In this document: positions 52,137 to 61,391 of the stretch, in pieces
How positions within the stretch are numbered: the first letter of the stretch is position 1
Layout: the number at the start of each line of letters is the position of its first letter
Assembly (NCBI RefSeq): GCF_000766945.1
Contig: NZ_ALBT01000032.1
Coordinates: forward strand, 248,001 to 312,000
Source of the DNA: Cellvibrio mixtus subsp. mixtus J3-8
Lineage (GTDB): Bacteria; Pseudomonadota; Gammaproteobacteria; Pseudomonadales; Cellvibrionaceae
DNA length: 64,000 bases
Direction: 5' to 3'
The notes under the pieces: model-generated
Database searches by the model: none
Seen by the model: the letters and a program-made list of their open reading frames with translations, nothing else
Told to the model about the DNA's origin: nothing
Position numbers and translations under genes: made by a program

Positions 52137-53072
52137 ATGTCTACCGAAAATGATGTTCAGTTAGCACTTGGTGATAATGCTGCTCGCCAGCTTGCTAATG
52201 CGACGAAAACTACACCCCAGTTATCAACCATTACCCCGCGTTGGTTAGTACACTTCCTGCAATGGGTTCCTGTTGAGGCTGGTATTTTCCGTTTGAATCG
52301 CGTGAAAAATCCGACTCGCGTTACTGTGACTTGCTCGCAGCGCGATGAATCAGAAATCAAACCAACTTTTGTTGATTATGAAGATAAGCCGCGCGAATAT
52401 TTTTTGAATGCCGTTACCAGTGTGGTGGATGTCCACACACGTGTTTCCGATTTGTATAACAGCCCGCACGATCAAATCAAAGAACAATTGCGCTTGACTA
52501 TTGAGACCATCAAAGAGCGTCAGGAAAGCGAATTAATCAACAACCCCGAGTACGGTTTGTTGGCGAATGTTGATGAAACCCAACGTATTTCTACACTCAC
52601 TGGCGCACCGACTCCGGATGATTTTGACGAGCTGTTGGTAAAAGTTTGGAAAGAGCCAGGCTTTTTCCTTGCACATCCTTTGGCGATTGCAGCGTTTGGT
52701 CGCGAATGTACCCGTCGCGGTGTTCCGCCTCCAACCGTTAGCTTGTTTGGTTCACAATTTATTACCTGGCGCGGTGTGCCGTTGATTCCTTCTGACAAAT
52801 TGCCAATTGATGAAGACGGTAAAACTAAAATTTTATTGATTCGTGTTGGAGATAAACGCCAAGGCGTTATTGGTTTGTATCAGCCAGGTTTGGCTGGCCA
52901 ACAGAGCCCTGGCTTGTCGGTGCGTTTTATGGGGATTGGTCGTAATGCTATTGCATCCTATTTAATTTCCCTCTACTGCTCGCTCGCGATTCTGACTGAA
53001 GATGCAGTGGCTGTTCTGGAAGATGTGGATGTGAGTAAGTATCACGATTATCCTGATACTTATAAACAATAA
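52137..53072 (+). CDS. srpI: Family 2A encapsulin shell protein (SrpI-like)
   Basis: The 311-residue protein has an HK97-type shell fold of the family 2A encapsulins. The start follows AAGGAG (7-nt spacer). Recognition rests on overall sequence character: an N-terminal arm (ARQLANATKTTPQLSTITPRWLVHFLQWVPVEAGIFRLNRV), the segment TLTGAPTPDDFDELLVKVWKEPGFFLAHPLAIAAFGRECTRRG, the QFITWRGVPLIPSDKLP loop, and the C-terminal IGRNAIASYLISLYCSLAILTEDAVAVLEDV. The length fits 2A; there is no inserted cyclic-nucleotide-binding domain as in 2B. Family 2A shells form icosahedral nanocompartments that package a cysteine desulfurase, and that cargo gene is next, 88 nt downstream. Confidence 0.93.
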   Translation: MSTENDVQLALGDNAARQLANATKTTPQLSTITPRWLVHFLQWVPVEAGIFRLNRVKNPTRVTVTCSQRDESEIKPTFVDYEDKPREYFLNAVTSVVDVHTRVSDLYNSPHDQIKEQLRLTIETIKERQESELINNPEYGLLANVDETQRISTLTGAPTPDDFDELLVKVWKEPGFFLAHPLAIAAFGRECTRRGVPPPTVSLFGSQFITWRGVPLIPSDKLPIDEDGKTKILLIRVGDKRQGVIGLYQPGLAGQQSPGLSVRFMGIGRNAIASYLISLYCSLAILTEDAVAVLEDVDVSKYHDYPDTYKQ

Positions 53073-53160
53073 TTTAAGGCAAACAAATTTGTATTTGCTT
53101 AATTTGTATTGAATTCTGTTTTACGAAAAAGTATCCAGAAAACAATTCCGAGTATTGTTT

Positions 53161-55095
53161 ATGAGTGAATATCCAGAACCTAGCGGTTTACCTGATTTGG
53201 AAAACCTTGCTTCATTAGCCAATGAAATGTTCCAGGCGTTGCCCAATGCAGCGCCATTCTTTGCTGGCATTTCCGGGTTGCAAGCGGCACCGAATGCCGG
53301 TGGGCATCCTGCTGCGCGACCACAGGCGGGAGTGACGAGTGCGCCACCGCCAATGACCAGTCCCGCCGTAGAACGTCACGCATCTGCTGCACCAAATTAT
53401 TATTTTGCGGAAAATGCCAATCAGTATCCACTTGCCCCAATTCATTTAGAGCAATTGATAAGTCAGGTAGAGCAAACTGCTGCCCAGGTTTCACCGCAAG
53501 CGTTTGGTTTACCGGGAGAAGCGGATTTGCGTGAGCTGCTTGGTGAGAATCGCTTTGTAACCCAGGCACCGGCTGCAGCTACAAGACCTGCGGCACCGGA
53601 TTTAAAAGTTCCGCATGCTCTTGAATCCCATGTTGGTAATTATCATCAGCCTCAGTCTGTCGGCAGTGATCGTGTCGCTGCGCAATCATTGCACCTTCCT
53701 GGTGAGTCGGACATCCAGCAATTACTTGCTGCGGAATTCAGCGTTACTCGTTTTGATGCTCCAGCCTCGGCTGCAACACCAGCGCCAGATTCACGTTTTT
53801 ATTTTCTCGATTCAGGCGCGCAACCTGTATTTGGTAATACACTGAAAACCAATGTATTTGCAGCAGAGCAACAAGGGTTTGATGTAAATGCGATTCGCCG
53901 CGATTTTCCAATTTTAGCGGAGCGCGTGAATGGAAAACCTTTGGTTTGGTTTGATAACGCGGCTACTACGCATAAACCGAAAGTTGTGATTGATCGCATC
54001 AGTTATTTCTACGAACACGAAAACTCCAATATTCATCGCGCTGCGCATGAATTGGCTGCGCGTGCTACTGATGCTTACGAAGGTGCGCGCAATAAAGTAG
54101 CGAAATTTATCAATGCCAGATCGGCTGACGATATTATTTTTGTGCGTGGTACGACAGAAGGTATCAACCTGATCGCAAATACATTTGGCAAGCAACGAGT
54201 GGGCGAGGGTGATGAAATTATTGTGTCGCAACTTGAACACCACGCGAATATTGTTCCCTGGTATTTGCTTGCGCAGCGAGTAGGTGCAAAAATCCGTGTT
54301 ATTCCGGTGGATGACAATGGTCAAATTTTGCTGGATGAATACCGCAAGCTCATTAACAGCCGCACCAAAATTATTTCGGTTACGCAAGTCTCGAATGCAT
54401 TGGGTACGGTTACGCCGATTAAAGAAATTATTGATATTGGCCACAGCTTTGGTGTGCCGGTTATTGTTGATGGTGCGCAATCGGTTTCCCATATGCGGGT
54501 AAATGTGCAAGCGCTGGATGCCGATTTTTTTGTGTTCTCCGGACACAAAATTTTTGGCCCCACCGGTATTGGCGTTGTATACGGTAAAGCGGAACATCTA
54601 CAGCATTTGGAGCCCTGGCAGGGCGGCGGCAACATGATTGCTGATGTTACCTTTGAGCGCGTTGTGTTCCAGGGAGCGCCCAATCGCTTTGAGGCCGGCA
54701 CTGGTAATATCGCCGATGCAGTGGGCTTAGGGGCTGCGCTGGATTATGTAGATCGTGTAGGTATCGAGCGTATTGCACGTTATGAACACGATTTACTGGA
54801 TTATGCTACCCATCGTTTGCGCCCAATTCCCGGCGTGCGAATTATTGGTACTGCTGCTGATAAAGCGAGTGTATTGTCATTCACACTAGCAGGTTATAAA
54901 ACTGAAGAAGTTGGTGCAGAATTAAATCGAGAGGGTATTGCGGTACGCTCCGGCCATCATTGTGCCCAGCCGATTTTGCGCCGTTTTGGTGTCGAAGCGA
55001 CTGTTCGCCCCAGCTTTGCGTTTTATAACACTTGCGAGGAAATTGATTTGTTTATTTCTGTAGTGCAGCGTTTAGCGAGTGCGAGAAGAAACTAA
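53161..55095 (+). CDS. Encapsulin cargo: SufS-like cysteine desulfurase with N-terminal loading domain
   Basis: I chose the ATG at 53161 (a TTG two codons earlier is possible; the SD is weak); 644 residues. Residues of about 240-640 are a group II (SufS-type) PLP enzyme: WFDNAATTHKP, NIHRAAHELA, SQLEHHANIVPW, FSGHKIFGPTG with the PLP Lys463, and RSGHHCAQP with catalytic Cys601. The first 240 residues are Pro/Ala-rich and disordered-looking, with two copies of a motif, LPGEADLRELL (117-127) and LPGESDIQQLL (179-189), flanked by NYYFAENA (79-86) and RFYFLDSGA (212-220). In the studied S. elongatus system such an N-terminal extension directs cargo into the shell. The enzyme takes sulfur from cysteine as a persulfide. 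Confidence 0.94.
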   Translation: MSEYPEPSGLPDLENLASLANEMFQALPNAAPFFAGISGLQAAPNAGGHPAARPQAGVTSAPPPMTSPAVERHASAAPNYYFAENANQYPLAPIHLEQLISQVEQTAAQVSPQAFGLPGEADLRELLGENRFVTQAPAAATRPAAPDLKVPHALESHVGNYHQPQSVGSDRVAAQSLHLPGESDIQQLLAAEFSVTRFDAPASAATPAPDSRFYFLDSGAQPVFGNTLKTNVFAAEQQGFDVNAIRRDFPILAERVNGKPLVWFDNAATTHKPKVVIDRISYFYEHENSNIHRAAHELAARATDAYEGARNKVAKFINARSADDIIFVRGTTEGINLIANTFGKQRVGEGDEIIVSQLEHHANIVPWYLLAQRVGAKIRVIPVDDNGQILLDEYRKLINSRTKIISVTQVSNALGTVTPIKEIIDIGHSFGVPVIVDGAQSVSHMRVNVQALDADFFVFSGHKIFGPTGIGVVYGKAEHLQHLEPWQGGGNMIADVTFERVVFQGAPNRFEAGTGNIADAVGLGAALDYVDRVGIERIARYEHDLLDYATHRLRPIPGVRIIGTAADKASVLSFTLAGYKTEEVGAELNREGIAVRSGHHCAQPILRRFGVEATVRPSFAFYNTCEEIDLFISVVQRLASARRN

Positions 55096-55186
55096 ATTGA
55101 TTTGCTGGATTGATTTTCTGGTTTTTTCAAGTGCCCCGGTATTCATATGAATTCCGGAACATTTTTTTAATGGAAAGGCTCAATAA

Positions 55187-56203
55187 TTAATTTCTAACGT
55201 TATTGCTATCTTCCTGATTTTCCTCGTTGCTTGCACGGAGCTTTTTGGCCCGGCTTTCAAAAATAAAATAAATTAAAATGGCTATTGCCAATGGTATTAA
55301 AAAATAAATAACCCTATATCCGATCAAGGCGGCCAAAATAGTGCCTTTGGACAATTGATGCTGTAACAACGTGATGAAAATAGTTTCCAGTACACCGAGT
55401 CCCGCAGGAATATGTGTAATAACGCCGGCAATAGCACCGATCAATAAAATTCCCAACACAGTGGGATAACTTACTTTGCCATCTGGCAGCAGTGTAAATA
55501 TCAGTAGTCCCATCAGTGACCAATTCAGGATGGCCATACCTGCCTGGATAAATGACAAGCTCGATTCAGGCAAACTTAATTCATGACGGAATACAGTTAT
55601 CGAGCGTCGTTTGGAAAATTTGCAGGCAAATAAATATAAAATAGCAACTGCAACCATTGCTGCTCCAATGACTTGTAATGCAGTTGTCCCTATTTTCCAG
55701 TTATCAGGAAGGCTAATTAATCCAAATAAAAAAATTGTACCAGCAAGAATCAAATAACCCAGCCAATTTGTTATCCAGTTCATGCTAAGTATTTTGGTAA
55801 TGGTGGGAACATCCAGGCCGAGTCGTGAATAAAGCCGATAACGCAGTGCAATTCCTCCAACCCAACTGGAGAGATTAAGATTAAATGCATAGCACACAAA
55901 CCCTAAAGGAATAATTTGCGTGGAAGGAATTGTGTGTCCGGTGTATTTTTTTCCGATGAGGTCATAGCTTGCAAAAATACAATAGCTAAATAAGGCAATC
56001 GCGATGCCTATTAGTAATGTTGATATCTTATAAGAGGTAAGTGCTTCCTTTACTTCTTGCCATTCTATTTGCTTGACAAGCGAAAATAATAGAACCGGGA
56101 CGAGTATAAAAAAAAATATTGTTAATCCTCGTTTCAACCAGATCATTTTTTTACTGGGCTGGTTGTGGCTCTTGGTATAGGTGGATGCTTCGGCAGTAGT
56201 CAT
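55187..56203 (-). CDS. ybhN: YbhN/LPG-synthase-TM-like membrane protein
   Basis: The 338-residue protein has about eight hydrophobic helices and the UPF0104/lysylphosphatidylglycerol-synthetase transmembrane pattern (FVCYAFNLNLSSWVGGIALRYRLYSRLG, GVITHIPAGLGVLETIFITLL). Its start overlaps the clsB stop by 4 nt (ATGA). The order ybhP-clsB-ybhN matches E. coli, where the genes form one operon. The role in lipid metabolism or transport is inferred from the context. Confidence 0.92.
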   Translation of the reverse strand: MTTAEASTYTKSHNQPSKKMIWLKRGLTIFFFILVPVLLFSLVKQIEWQEVKEALTSYKISTLLIGIAIALFSYCIFASYDLIGKKYTGHTIPSTQIIPLGFVCYAFNLNLSSWVGGIALRYRLYSRLGLDVPTITKILSMNWITNWLGYLILAGTIFLFGLISLPDNWKIGTTALQVIGAAMVAVAILYLFACKFSKRRSITVFRHELSLPESSLSFIQAGMAILNWSLMGLLIFTLLPDGKVSYPTVLGILLIGAIAGVITHIPAGLGVLETIFITLLQHQLSKGTILAALIGYRVIYFLIPLAIAILIYFIFESRAKKLRASNEENQEDSNNVRN

Positions 56204-57477
56204 GAAATACTTCCCTTATCATAAGTTTTAATAGGGCCCTCTCCATTATTTTCTTCATGAGGCTGGGTGGCTTTTTTGGACCAAAAACGCCGTTTTGGAA
56301 GGATGTGTTTAAATGTTGGCGCATGTGCAGGCAGCCAGCCAGCTATTGATGGGAATACCCTTAGGAAATAAAAGCTGATAAAAATAAGTGGAACGCGCCA
56401 CCAATAACCTCGCTGTGCGAGTTCCAGGTCGATTCTGTGGGAATGTTGTTGGATAAGTTCGTTGAGGTGGGCATCAATTTTCTGGTTTAATTTTTTGTCC
56501 TGGATAATGACATTGGCTTCAAGGTTTAGTGAAAAGCTGAGCGGGTCCAGATTGCTGGAACCAACGGTAACCCACTCATCATCGACAATAGCAATTTTTC
56601 CATGTAGGCTCCTTTGGTTATATTCGTAAATTTTCACATCAGAGCGCAATAGATATTTGTAAAGCAAGCGCGATAAAGCGGTAACCCACGGCATATCAGG
56701 CCGGCCCTGCATAATTAAGGTAACTTCAACACCACGCATTGTTGCACGACGTAGCGATAACAAAAAATAATAGCGAGGAAAGAAATAGGCATTGGCAATA
56801 ACGATGCGTTTTTTAGCAAGGCGGATCGCCAGGAGATATTGTTTTTCAATATCTTTTTTGTGGGATATATTATCGCGTTCCACCAGTAAAACCTTGCTAT
56901 CCCCGGCAGGTTTACAGGTTTCTTCCTCTGCTGCTTTCAAGCGGGATCGTTGTTCTTTCCTGCTTAATTCCTGCAATGAAAGCCGCAGACAGGTTCTGTA
57001 AACGTCTGCGACAATGGGGCCACGTAATTCAACTGCATAATCTTGCTTGGCTTTCTTCCCGGCGTCCATCATGTGATCTGCGGAATAATTTATCCCACCA
57101 ATAAACGCAATTTCGCGATCTACTACGACAATTTTCCGATGTAGCCGCCGGAACAAATTAAGTCGCACTCCCAATAGTTTTGGTTGCGGATCAAAAATGT
57201 GAAGTTTTACACCACTGTCAGTCATTGCCTTTACAAAATCCTTGCTCAGATCCCAAGTGCCATAATCATCGACTGTAAAGTCAACGCGTACACCATTGCG
57301 CGCGGCCTTGATCAAGGCTTGTTGAAGCCGGTGACCAACCTTGTCTTCATAAAGAATAAATGTTTCCACGATAACTTCTTTTTTTGCATTTTCAATACAT
57401 TCAAATACCCGTGGATAAAATTCTTCGCCGTTGATCAGCAAATCGACTTTATTGCCATCGCGCCAATTGTTTTTCAT
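56200..57477 (-). CDS. clsB: Cardiolipin synthase B, phospholipase D family
   Basis: The 425-residue enzyme has two HKD motifs: HRKIVVVD (His113, Lys115, Asp120) and HGKIAIVD (His292, Lys294, Asp299), the second followed by VGSSNLDPLSFSLN. It should join phosphatidyl groups to make cardiolipin at the inner membrane. The C-terminus adds one hydrophobic segment (WWRVPLIFISFYFLRVFPSIAGWLP). It is the middle gene of the ybhP-clsB-ybhN operon; the start has AGGAAA upstream. Confidence 0.95.
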   Translation of the reverse strand: MKNNWRDGNKVDLLINGEEFYPRVFECIENAKKEVIVETFILYEDKVGHRLQQALIKAARNGVRVDFTVDDYGTWDLSKDFVKAMTDSGVKLHIFDPQPKLLGVRLNLFRRLHRKIVVVDREIAFIGGINYSADHMMDAGKKAKQDYAVELRGPIVADVYRTCLRLSLQELSRKEQRSRLKAAEEETCKPAGDSKVLLVERDNISHKKDIEKQYLLAIRLAKKRIVIANAYFFPRYYFLLSLRRATMRGVEVTLIMQGRPDMPWVTALSRLLYKYLLRSDVKIYEYNQRSLHGKIAIVDDEWVTVGSSNLDPLSFSLNLEANVIIQDKKLNQKIDAHLNELIQQHSHRIDLELAQRGYWWRVPLIFISFYFLRVFPSIAGWLPAHAPTFKHILPKRRFWSKKATQPHEENNGEGPIKTYDKGSIS

Positions 57478-57530
57478 AAAAATTTCCTGACTATCGTGTG
57501 TCTTTTTTGATGAAAAATTTTTTTCTTTCT

Positions 57531-58361
57531 TTACAAATGTATTTCAACAATTAATGGTGCATGATCAGACAGGTGTGACCAGGGTTTTCTGGAGAGCACT
57601 TCCGGATTAGATGCACTTGCGTTACGAATATAAATTCTATCCAAGCAAAGAAGGGGCCATCGTGCTGGAAAACTCTTTGCAGGTTTTCCGTAGTGGCTGA
57701 CAAAAACTTCATTCATATTGGCTGTAGAAAGGATTTTATCCGCACGTTGACGCCAGTCATTAAAATCGCCCGCCACAATTACGGGTGATGTTGGAGAAAA
57801 ACTTTCAATTAATTCCTGCAATAATATTAATTGTTGTTGCCGATGGTTTTCCCGCAAGCCCAAATGCACGCAAATAGCATGAACCTCATCATGCCCGGGA
57901 ACTTTTAAAACGGAATGTAGCAATCCCCTTTGTTCAATTGTGCCTATGGATACATCCAGATTTCGAAAACGAATGATGGGATATTTTGAAAGTAAAGCAT
58001 TGCCATGGTCGCCATCGGGATAAACCGCATTACGACCATAGGAAAATTCCGGCCACATGCTGTCGGCTAAAAATTCATACTGAGGAACACTGGGCCAATT
58101 TGAATGGCGCAGGGCATGGCGATTGTGGCTGCCGTGGACTTCCTGTAAAAAAACTACATCAGTAGAAAGGCTGCGTACAGCATCGCGTAATTCGGGTAGC
58201 ACAAAACGTCGGTTTAATATGTTAAAACCTTTGTGCATATTTAATGTGAGCAATCTTAATGTATGAACATCGGGTTTCATCTCTGTGAGTTTGATTGCTT
58301 CTTTTTCAGGAATAATTATTCCTTCCCGGGAATTTTTTTCTGAGTCAGCATAAATATTCAT
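57531..58361 (-). CDS. ybhP: Endonuclease/exonuclease/phosphatase-family protein, YbhP-like
   Basis: The 276-residue protein has the EEP fold: LRLLTLNMHKGFN near 35-47 (Asn metal ligand), VVFLQEVHGSH near 69-79 (Glu), HAICVHLGLRENHRQQQ near 165, VIVAGDFNDWRQRA near 195 (Asp, Asn) and LSDHAPLIVEI at the end (Asp-His). All core catalytic residues are present. It is the first gene of the operon with clsB and ybhN. Confidence 0.92.
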   Translation of the reverse strand: MNIYADSEKNSREGIIIPEKEAIKLTEMKPDVHTLRLLTLNMHKGFNILNRRFVLPELRDAVRSLSTDVVFLQEVHGSHNRHALRHSNWPSVPQYEFLADSMWPEFSYGRNAVYPDGDHGNALLSKYPIIRFRNLDVSIGTIEQRGLLHSVLKVPGHDEVHAICVHLGLRENHRQQQLILLQELIESFSPTSPVIVAGDFNDWRQRADKILSTANMNEVFVSHYGKPAKSFPARWPLLCLDRIYIRNASASNPEVLSRKPWSHLSDHAPLIVEIHL

Positions 58362-58934
58362 AATGCATCACCATAACAGGAAAGTGCATTTACATAAGTG
58401 CTAAATGGGCGACCGTTTGAAAAGCCGATATTTAGAAAGTCTTGCAGGGCTAATTAATTGACCCTTGTTAGGCCAAAATAATTCAATATTTCTTTTTAAT
58501 GTAACAGTCACGACTGTTGCTCACATAGTTTTTAAAAACATGTAGGTTTTGATGATGGAGCATGTAAATTTTTCAAAAGGAGAGAGCCTGAAAATTAGGT
58601 AAAAATTTGCAGTCTTGTGGCTTTTTTTAAAGGTTCCGCTATTCAGGGATGATGTCGGGCTCAAAAAGAGTGAGAGATAATATTTTCATTTTTACGTGTT
58701 ATCCCCAATACCTTATAACCAAATATGAGATTTTTTGTGGTTTTTTAGGATCAATCATTGGCAAAAAATAGTGGGGCTTTTTGCAATACAGATGTTAATT
58801 GGTTGTTTTTTGTTCTATGAATGTGCCTTTTAATGACTAGTGGCATCAGCTGACGAAAGTGCTACCATGCGCTCCTGTTTTGTAGCATTTAACCGGTTTT
58901 TTTCAAAGCCAAGACAATAAATAGAGGTATCCTC
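58362..58934. other. Divergent intergenic region, ybhP / sapC-like
   Basis: This 573-bp gap has no recognisable gene. It contains a 16-bp inverted repeat AACAGTC-AC-GACTGTT at 58503-58518 that could be an operator. Promoters for both neighbours must lie here; I could not assign boxes safely. Confidence 0.5.
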
Positions 58935-59678
58935 GTGGCCAAGCAATTAATGATTTACGACAACATTCAGCCATTGTCATCTGACGTTCATCGCAACTGG
59001 GCTGTACAGGTGGATAACTATTCATTTGTATCCAACATAATTTCTGCTCCAGTGCTTGCAACGGAAATTCCATTTGCTGCGGGTGAGTTCCCTATCGTTT
59101 TCTCCGCAACTGCTAATGAGGGTGAGTATATTCCTCTGGCGATTATGGGGCTGAAAGAAGGCGAAAACCTGTGCCTGAATGAGAGCAATCAATTTACTAC
59201 CCGTTACATCCCGGCGTTTATTCGTCGTTATCCATTTGTGTTGGGTGGTGATAAAAATGCGGATACCCTCGCATTATGTATTGATGAGGGTAGCAGTGCA
59301 GTCATTAAAGATGGTAGCAAAGGTCGTCCACTATTCGAAGAGAGCGGTGAACAATCAGCGCATCTGAAGGAGGTCGTAGAGTTTTTAAAGGATTACCAAT
59401 ATCGCGCCGAAATGACCAAATTATTTTGCAAACGTTTGCATGAGTTAAAATTACTTGAGCCAATGCAAGCGAACATCACGTTCAAAGGGCGCGAAGATGC
59501 CAACATGAACCTGATGGGATTCTATGTAGTCAAGCGTGAAAAATTAAAAGAATTAAGTGATGCCGATGCATTGGATTTATTCAAGAAAGATGGATTGGAG
59601 TTGATTTATAGCCACATTCAATCACTATCCAACCTGAATGAATTAATTAATAAAAAGTCGCAAAAGCTTGGTGTTTGA
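58935..59678 (+). CDS. SapC-family protein
   Basis: The 247-residue protein starts with GTG at 58935 (AGAGG, 7-nt spacer). It matches the SapC family: YSFVSNIISAPVLATEIPFAAGEFPIVFS near 28-56, IPLAIMGLKEGENLCLNE, YIPAFIRRYPFVLGG near 90, and the C-terminal GFYVVKREKLKELSDADALDLFKKDGLELIYSHIQSL. Family members occur near S-layer or surface functions in Campylobacter and as stand-alone genes in marine gammaproteobacteria. The molecular role is unclear. A good terminator follows. Confidence 0.9.
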   Translation: MAKQLMIYDNIQPLSSDVHRNWAVQVDNYSFVSNIISAPVLATEIPFAAGEFPIVFSATANEGEYIPLAIMGLKEGENLCLNESNQFTTRYIPAFIRRYPFVLGGDKNADTLALCIDEGSSAVIKDGSKGRPLFEESGEQSAHLKEVVEFLKDYQYRAEMTKLFCKRLHELKLLEPMQANITFKGREDANMNLMGFYVVKREKLKELSDADALDLFKKDGLELIYSHIQSLSNLNELINKKSQKLGV

Positions 59679-59708
59679 TTTAAGCCTTGAATTAGTGAAT
59701 TTCTCTCG

Positions 59709-59736
59709 GCCGGGATCTTGTTGATCCCGGCTTTTT
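59709..59736 (+). terminator. Intrinsic terminator of the SapC-like gene
   Basis: A 9-bp stem GCCGGGATC...GATCCCGGC with a 5-nt loop is followed by TTTTT. Confidence 0.92.
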
Positions 59737-59780
59737 CATTTTGGGGAAATGAAAATTAATAAGGCTTTAACCTTTGAGGA

Positions 59781-60092
59781 TTAACGATTTCGTTGGCGGG
59801 CTGCCAGTTGTTTTACCTTGCGTTCGGCGCTGGAAAATGCATCGCGCACTGCAACATGAATAGATTCGTCGTCCTGAGTGATTGCAACGGGGTGGCCTTT
59901 GATATCCAGTTCAATAGAGGCCCGGAATTGTTTACCTTTGTGTTTGTGGTTGTGGGGGGTATCAAGAACAACGCGACTATGAACTATCTGGTCGGTATAG
60001 CGATTGAGCTTTTCCAGCTTCTTGGTAATGATCTCGTTGAGTGCAGCAGAAGAATCCAAATCACGATATACAACGTCGACAGCAGGTTTCAT
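59781..60092 (-). CDS. hpf: Ribosome hibernation promoting factor
   Basis: The 103-residue protein is the short HPF/YfiA type: DVVYRDLDSSAALNEIITKKLEKLNRY near 6-32, SRVVLDTPHNHKHKGKQFRASIELDIKG near 39-66, and DDESIHVAVRDAFSSAERKVKQLAARQR at the end. It binds the 30S subunit in stationary phase and protects idle ribosomes. The SD is AAGGAG with an 8-nt spacer. It stands alone here, outside the usual rpoN-hpf-ptsN context. Confidence 0.92.
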   Translation of the reverse strand: MKPAVDVVYRDLDSSAALNEIITKKLEKLNRYTDQIVHSRVVLDTPHNHKHKGKQFRASIELDIKGHPVAITQDDESIHVAVRDAFSSAERKVKQLAARQRNR

Positions 60093-60348
60093 CGTAAAGC
60101 TCCTTAACGTTTATGTTAGAGGACTGAGGTTCCGAATTGGTTTCGCGAACAATCTTGGCCCTCACTTCTTATATTGCTCATCCCAAAATAAATTTCAAGT
60201 TTTTCTTACAATTTTCTTAATAACATTTGAGCTGTTTATTATTATTTAATGGCATTAATGCTTATATCCCGGTTTTGATGCGACATAATGGAGCGCGGCT
60301 GCCTGGATAGAATAATATCTATTAGGCGATTTTAGGGAGCGGATGACT

Positions 60349-61248
60349 ATGAAATCAGTATTGGTAACTGGCGGAACAGGATTTATTGGTGTTCCTTTGG
60401 TTAAGGCGTTAAGTGCTGGCAATCATCAAGTTACTGTTTTAACGCGTGACCCCTCGGCGGCCAGGAGACAATTGTCAGGCGCTGTAAATGTTATTGCCAC
60501 ACTTGATGCCCTGAATTGTATTCCCGATGTTGTGGTAAACCTGGCGGGCGAGCCTTTGGCCGCGCGACGCTGGTCAGCAGAAACGAAGGCATTTATCTGG
60601 GATAGCCGAATCGGGTTTACTGATAAGTTGTTCGATTTTTTTGAGCGGAAGGGCAAGTTTCCTGCACGGATAATTAATGGCAGTGCAATCGGGTATTACG
60701 GCAATTGTGGCGACCAGATGTTAGATGAGCGAAAGCCGGCAGGCACTGATTTTGCGGCGCAACTTTGTCGTGATTGGGAATTATCTGCAAAGCAATTTGA
60801 GCAGCGAGGCTCCAGTTTATGTGTGTTGCGTATTGGCATCGTGTTGGGAACCAATGGCGGTGCGCTTAAGCAGATATTACCTGCGTTTCGGTTGGGCTTG
60901 GGTGGCCCGATGGGAAGCGGCAAACAGTATATGTCCTGGATTCATATTGATGATATGGTCAGGTTGATCCTTTTTGTAATTGATCATCCGGTTGTCACGG
61001 GGCCGGTAAATGCTGTTTCTACGGAGCCAGTTACCAATTTTGAGTTTTCGCGTATTTTAGCCAGTGTGTTGCGTCGGCCTGCATTGCTTCCCATGCCTGC
61101 CTTTGTATTACGCCTTCTGTTTGGTGAAATTGCAGATGTTATTTTGCTCGCTAGCCAGCGAGTATTGCCGACCCAGGCGCTTGGTGGCGGTTTTGAATTT
61201 CGCTATCCGGATTTGAAGGATGCTTTTGAGGATTTGTTAATTAAATAA
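60349..61248 (+). CDS. TIGR01777-family NAD(P)-binding epimerase-like protein (YfcH-like)
   Basis: I prefer the ATG at 60349 (GGGAG, 9-nt spacer) over the ATG six nt earlier, whose spacer is only 3 nt; 299 residues. The N-terminal Rossmann motif VLVTGGTGFIGVPLVKAL, then VVNLAGEPLAARRWSAETK, SRIGFTDKLFDFF, NGSAIGYYGNCGDQMLDE and MSWIHIDDMVRLILF, place it in the extended SDR group related to YfcH/SulA-type cell-division inhibitors. The Tyr of YYG fits the SDR catalytic site. The substrate is unknown. Confidence 0.9.
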   Translation: MKSVLVTGGTGFIGVPLVKALSAGNHQVTVLTRDPSAARRQLSGAVNVIATLDALNCIPDVVVNLAGEPLAARRWSAETKAFIWDSRIGFTDKLFDFFERKGKFPARIINGSAIGYYGNCGDQMLDERKPAGTDFAAQLCRDWELSAKQFEQRGSSLCVLRIGIVLGTNGGALKQILPAFRLGLGGPMGSGKQYMSWIHIDDMVRLILFVIDHPVVTGPVNAVSTEPVTNFEFSRILASVLRRPALLPMPAFVLRLLFGEIADVILLASQRVLPTQALGGGFEFRYPDLKDAFEDLLIK

Positions 61249-61391
61249 AATTTTTAAATGTCACGCTTGAAATGTTTCAGCTGGGCCTTATTTAAGTTAT
61301 GCGATGGCTCAATAGAGGATCGCGTTCATGTAAACGACTCGATCAATCGATGAGTCACATTGTTAATATTGCTCTTGTTGAGGATATTTTT

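Noticed and set aside
53914-54597. 227-codon minus-strand frame inside the cysteine desulfurase gene
   Set aside because: It is a shadow of a strongly conserved PLP enzyme on the other strand; the translation is low-complexity and unlike any known protein.
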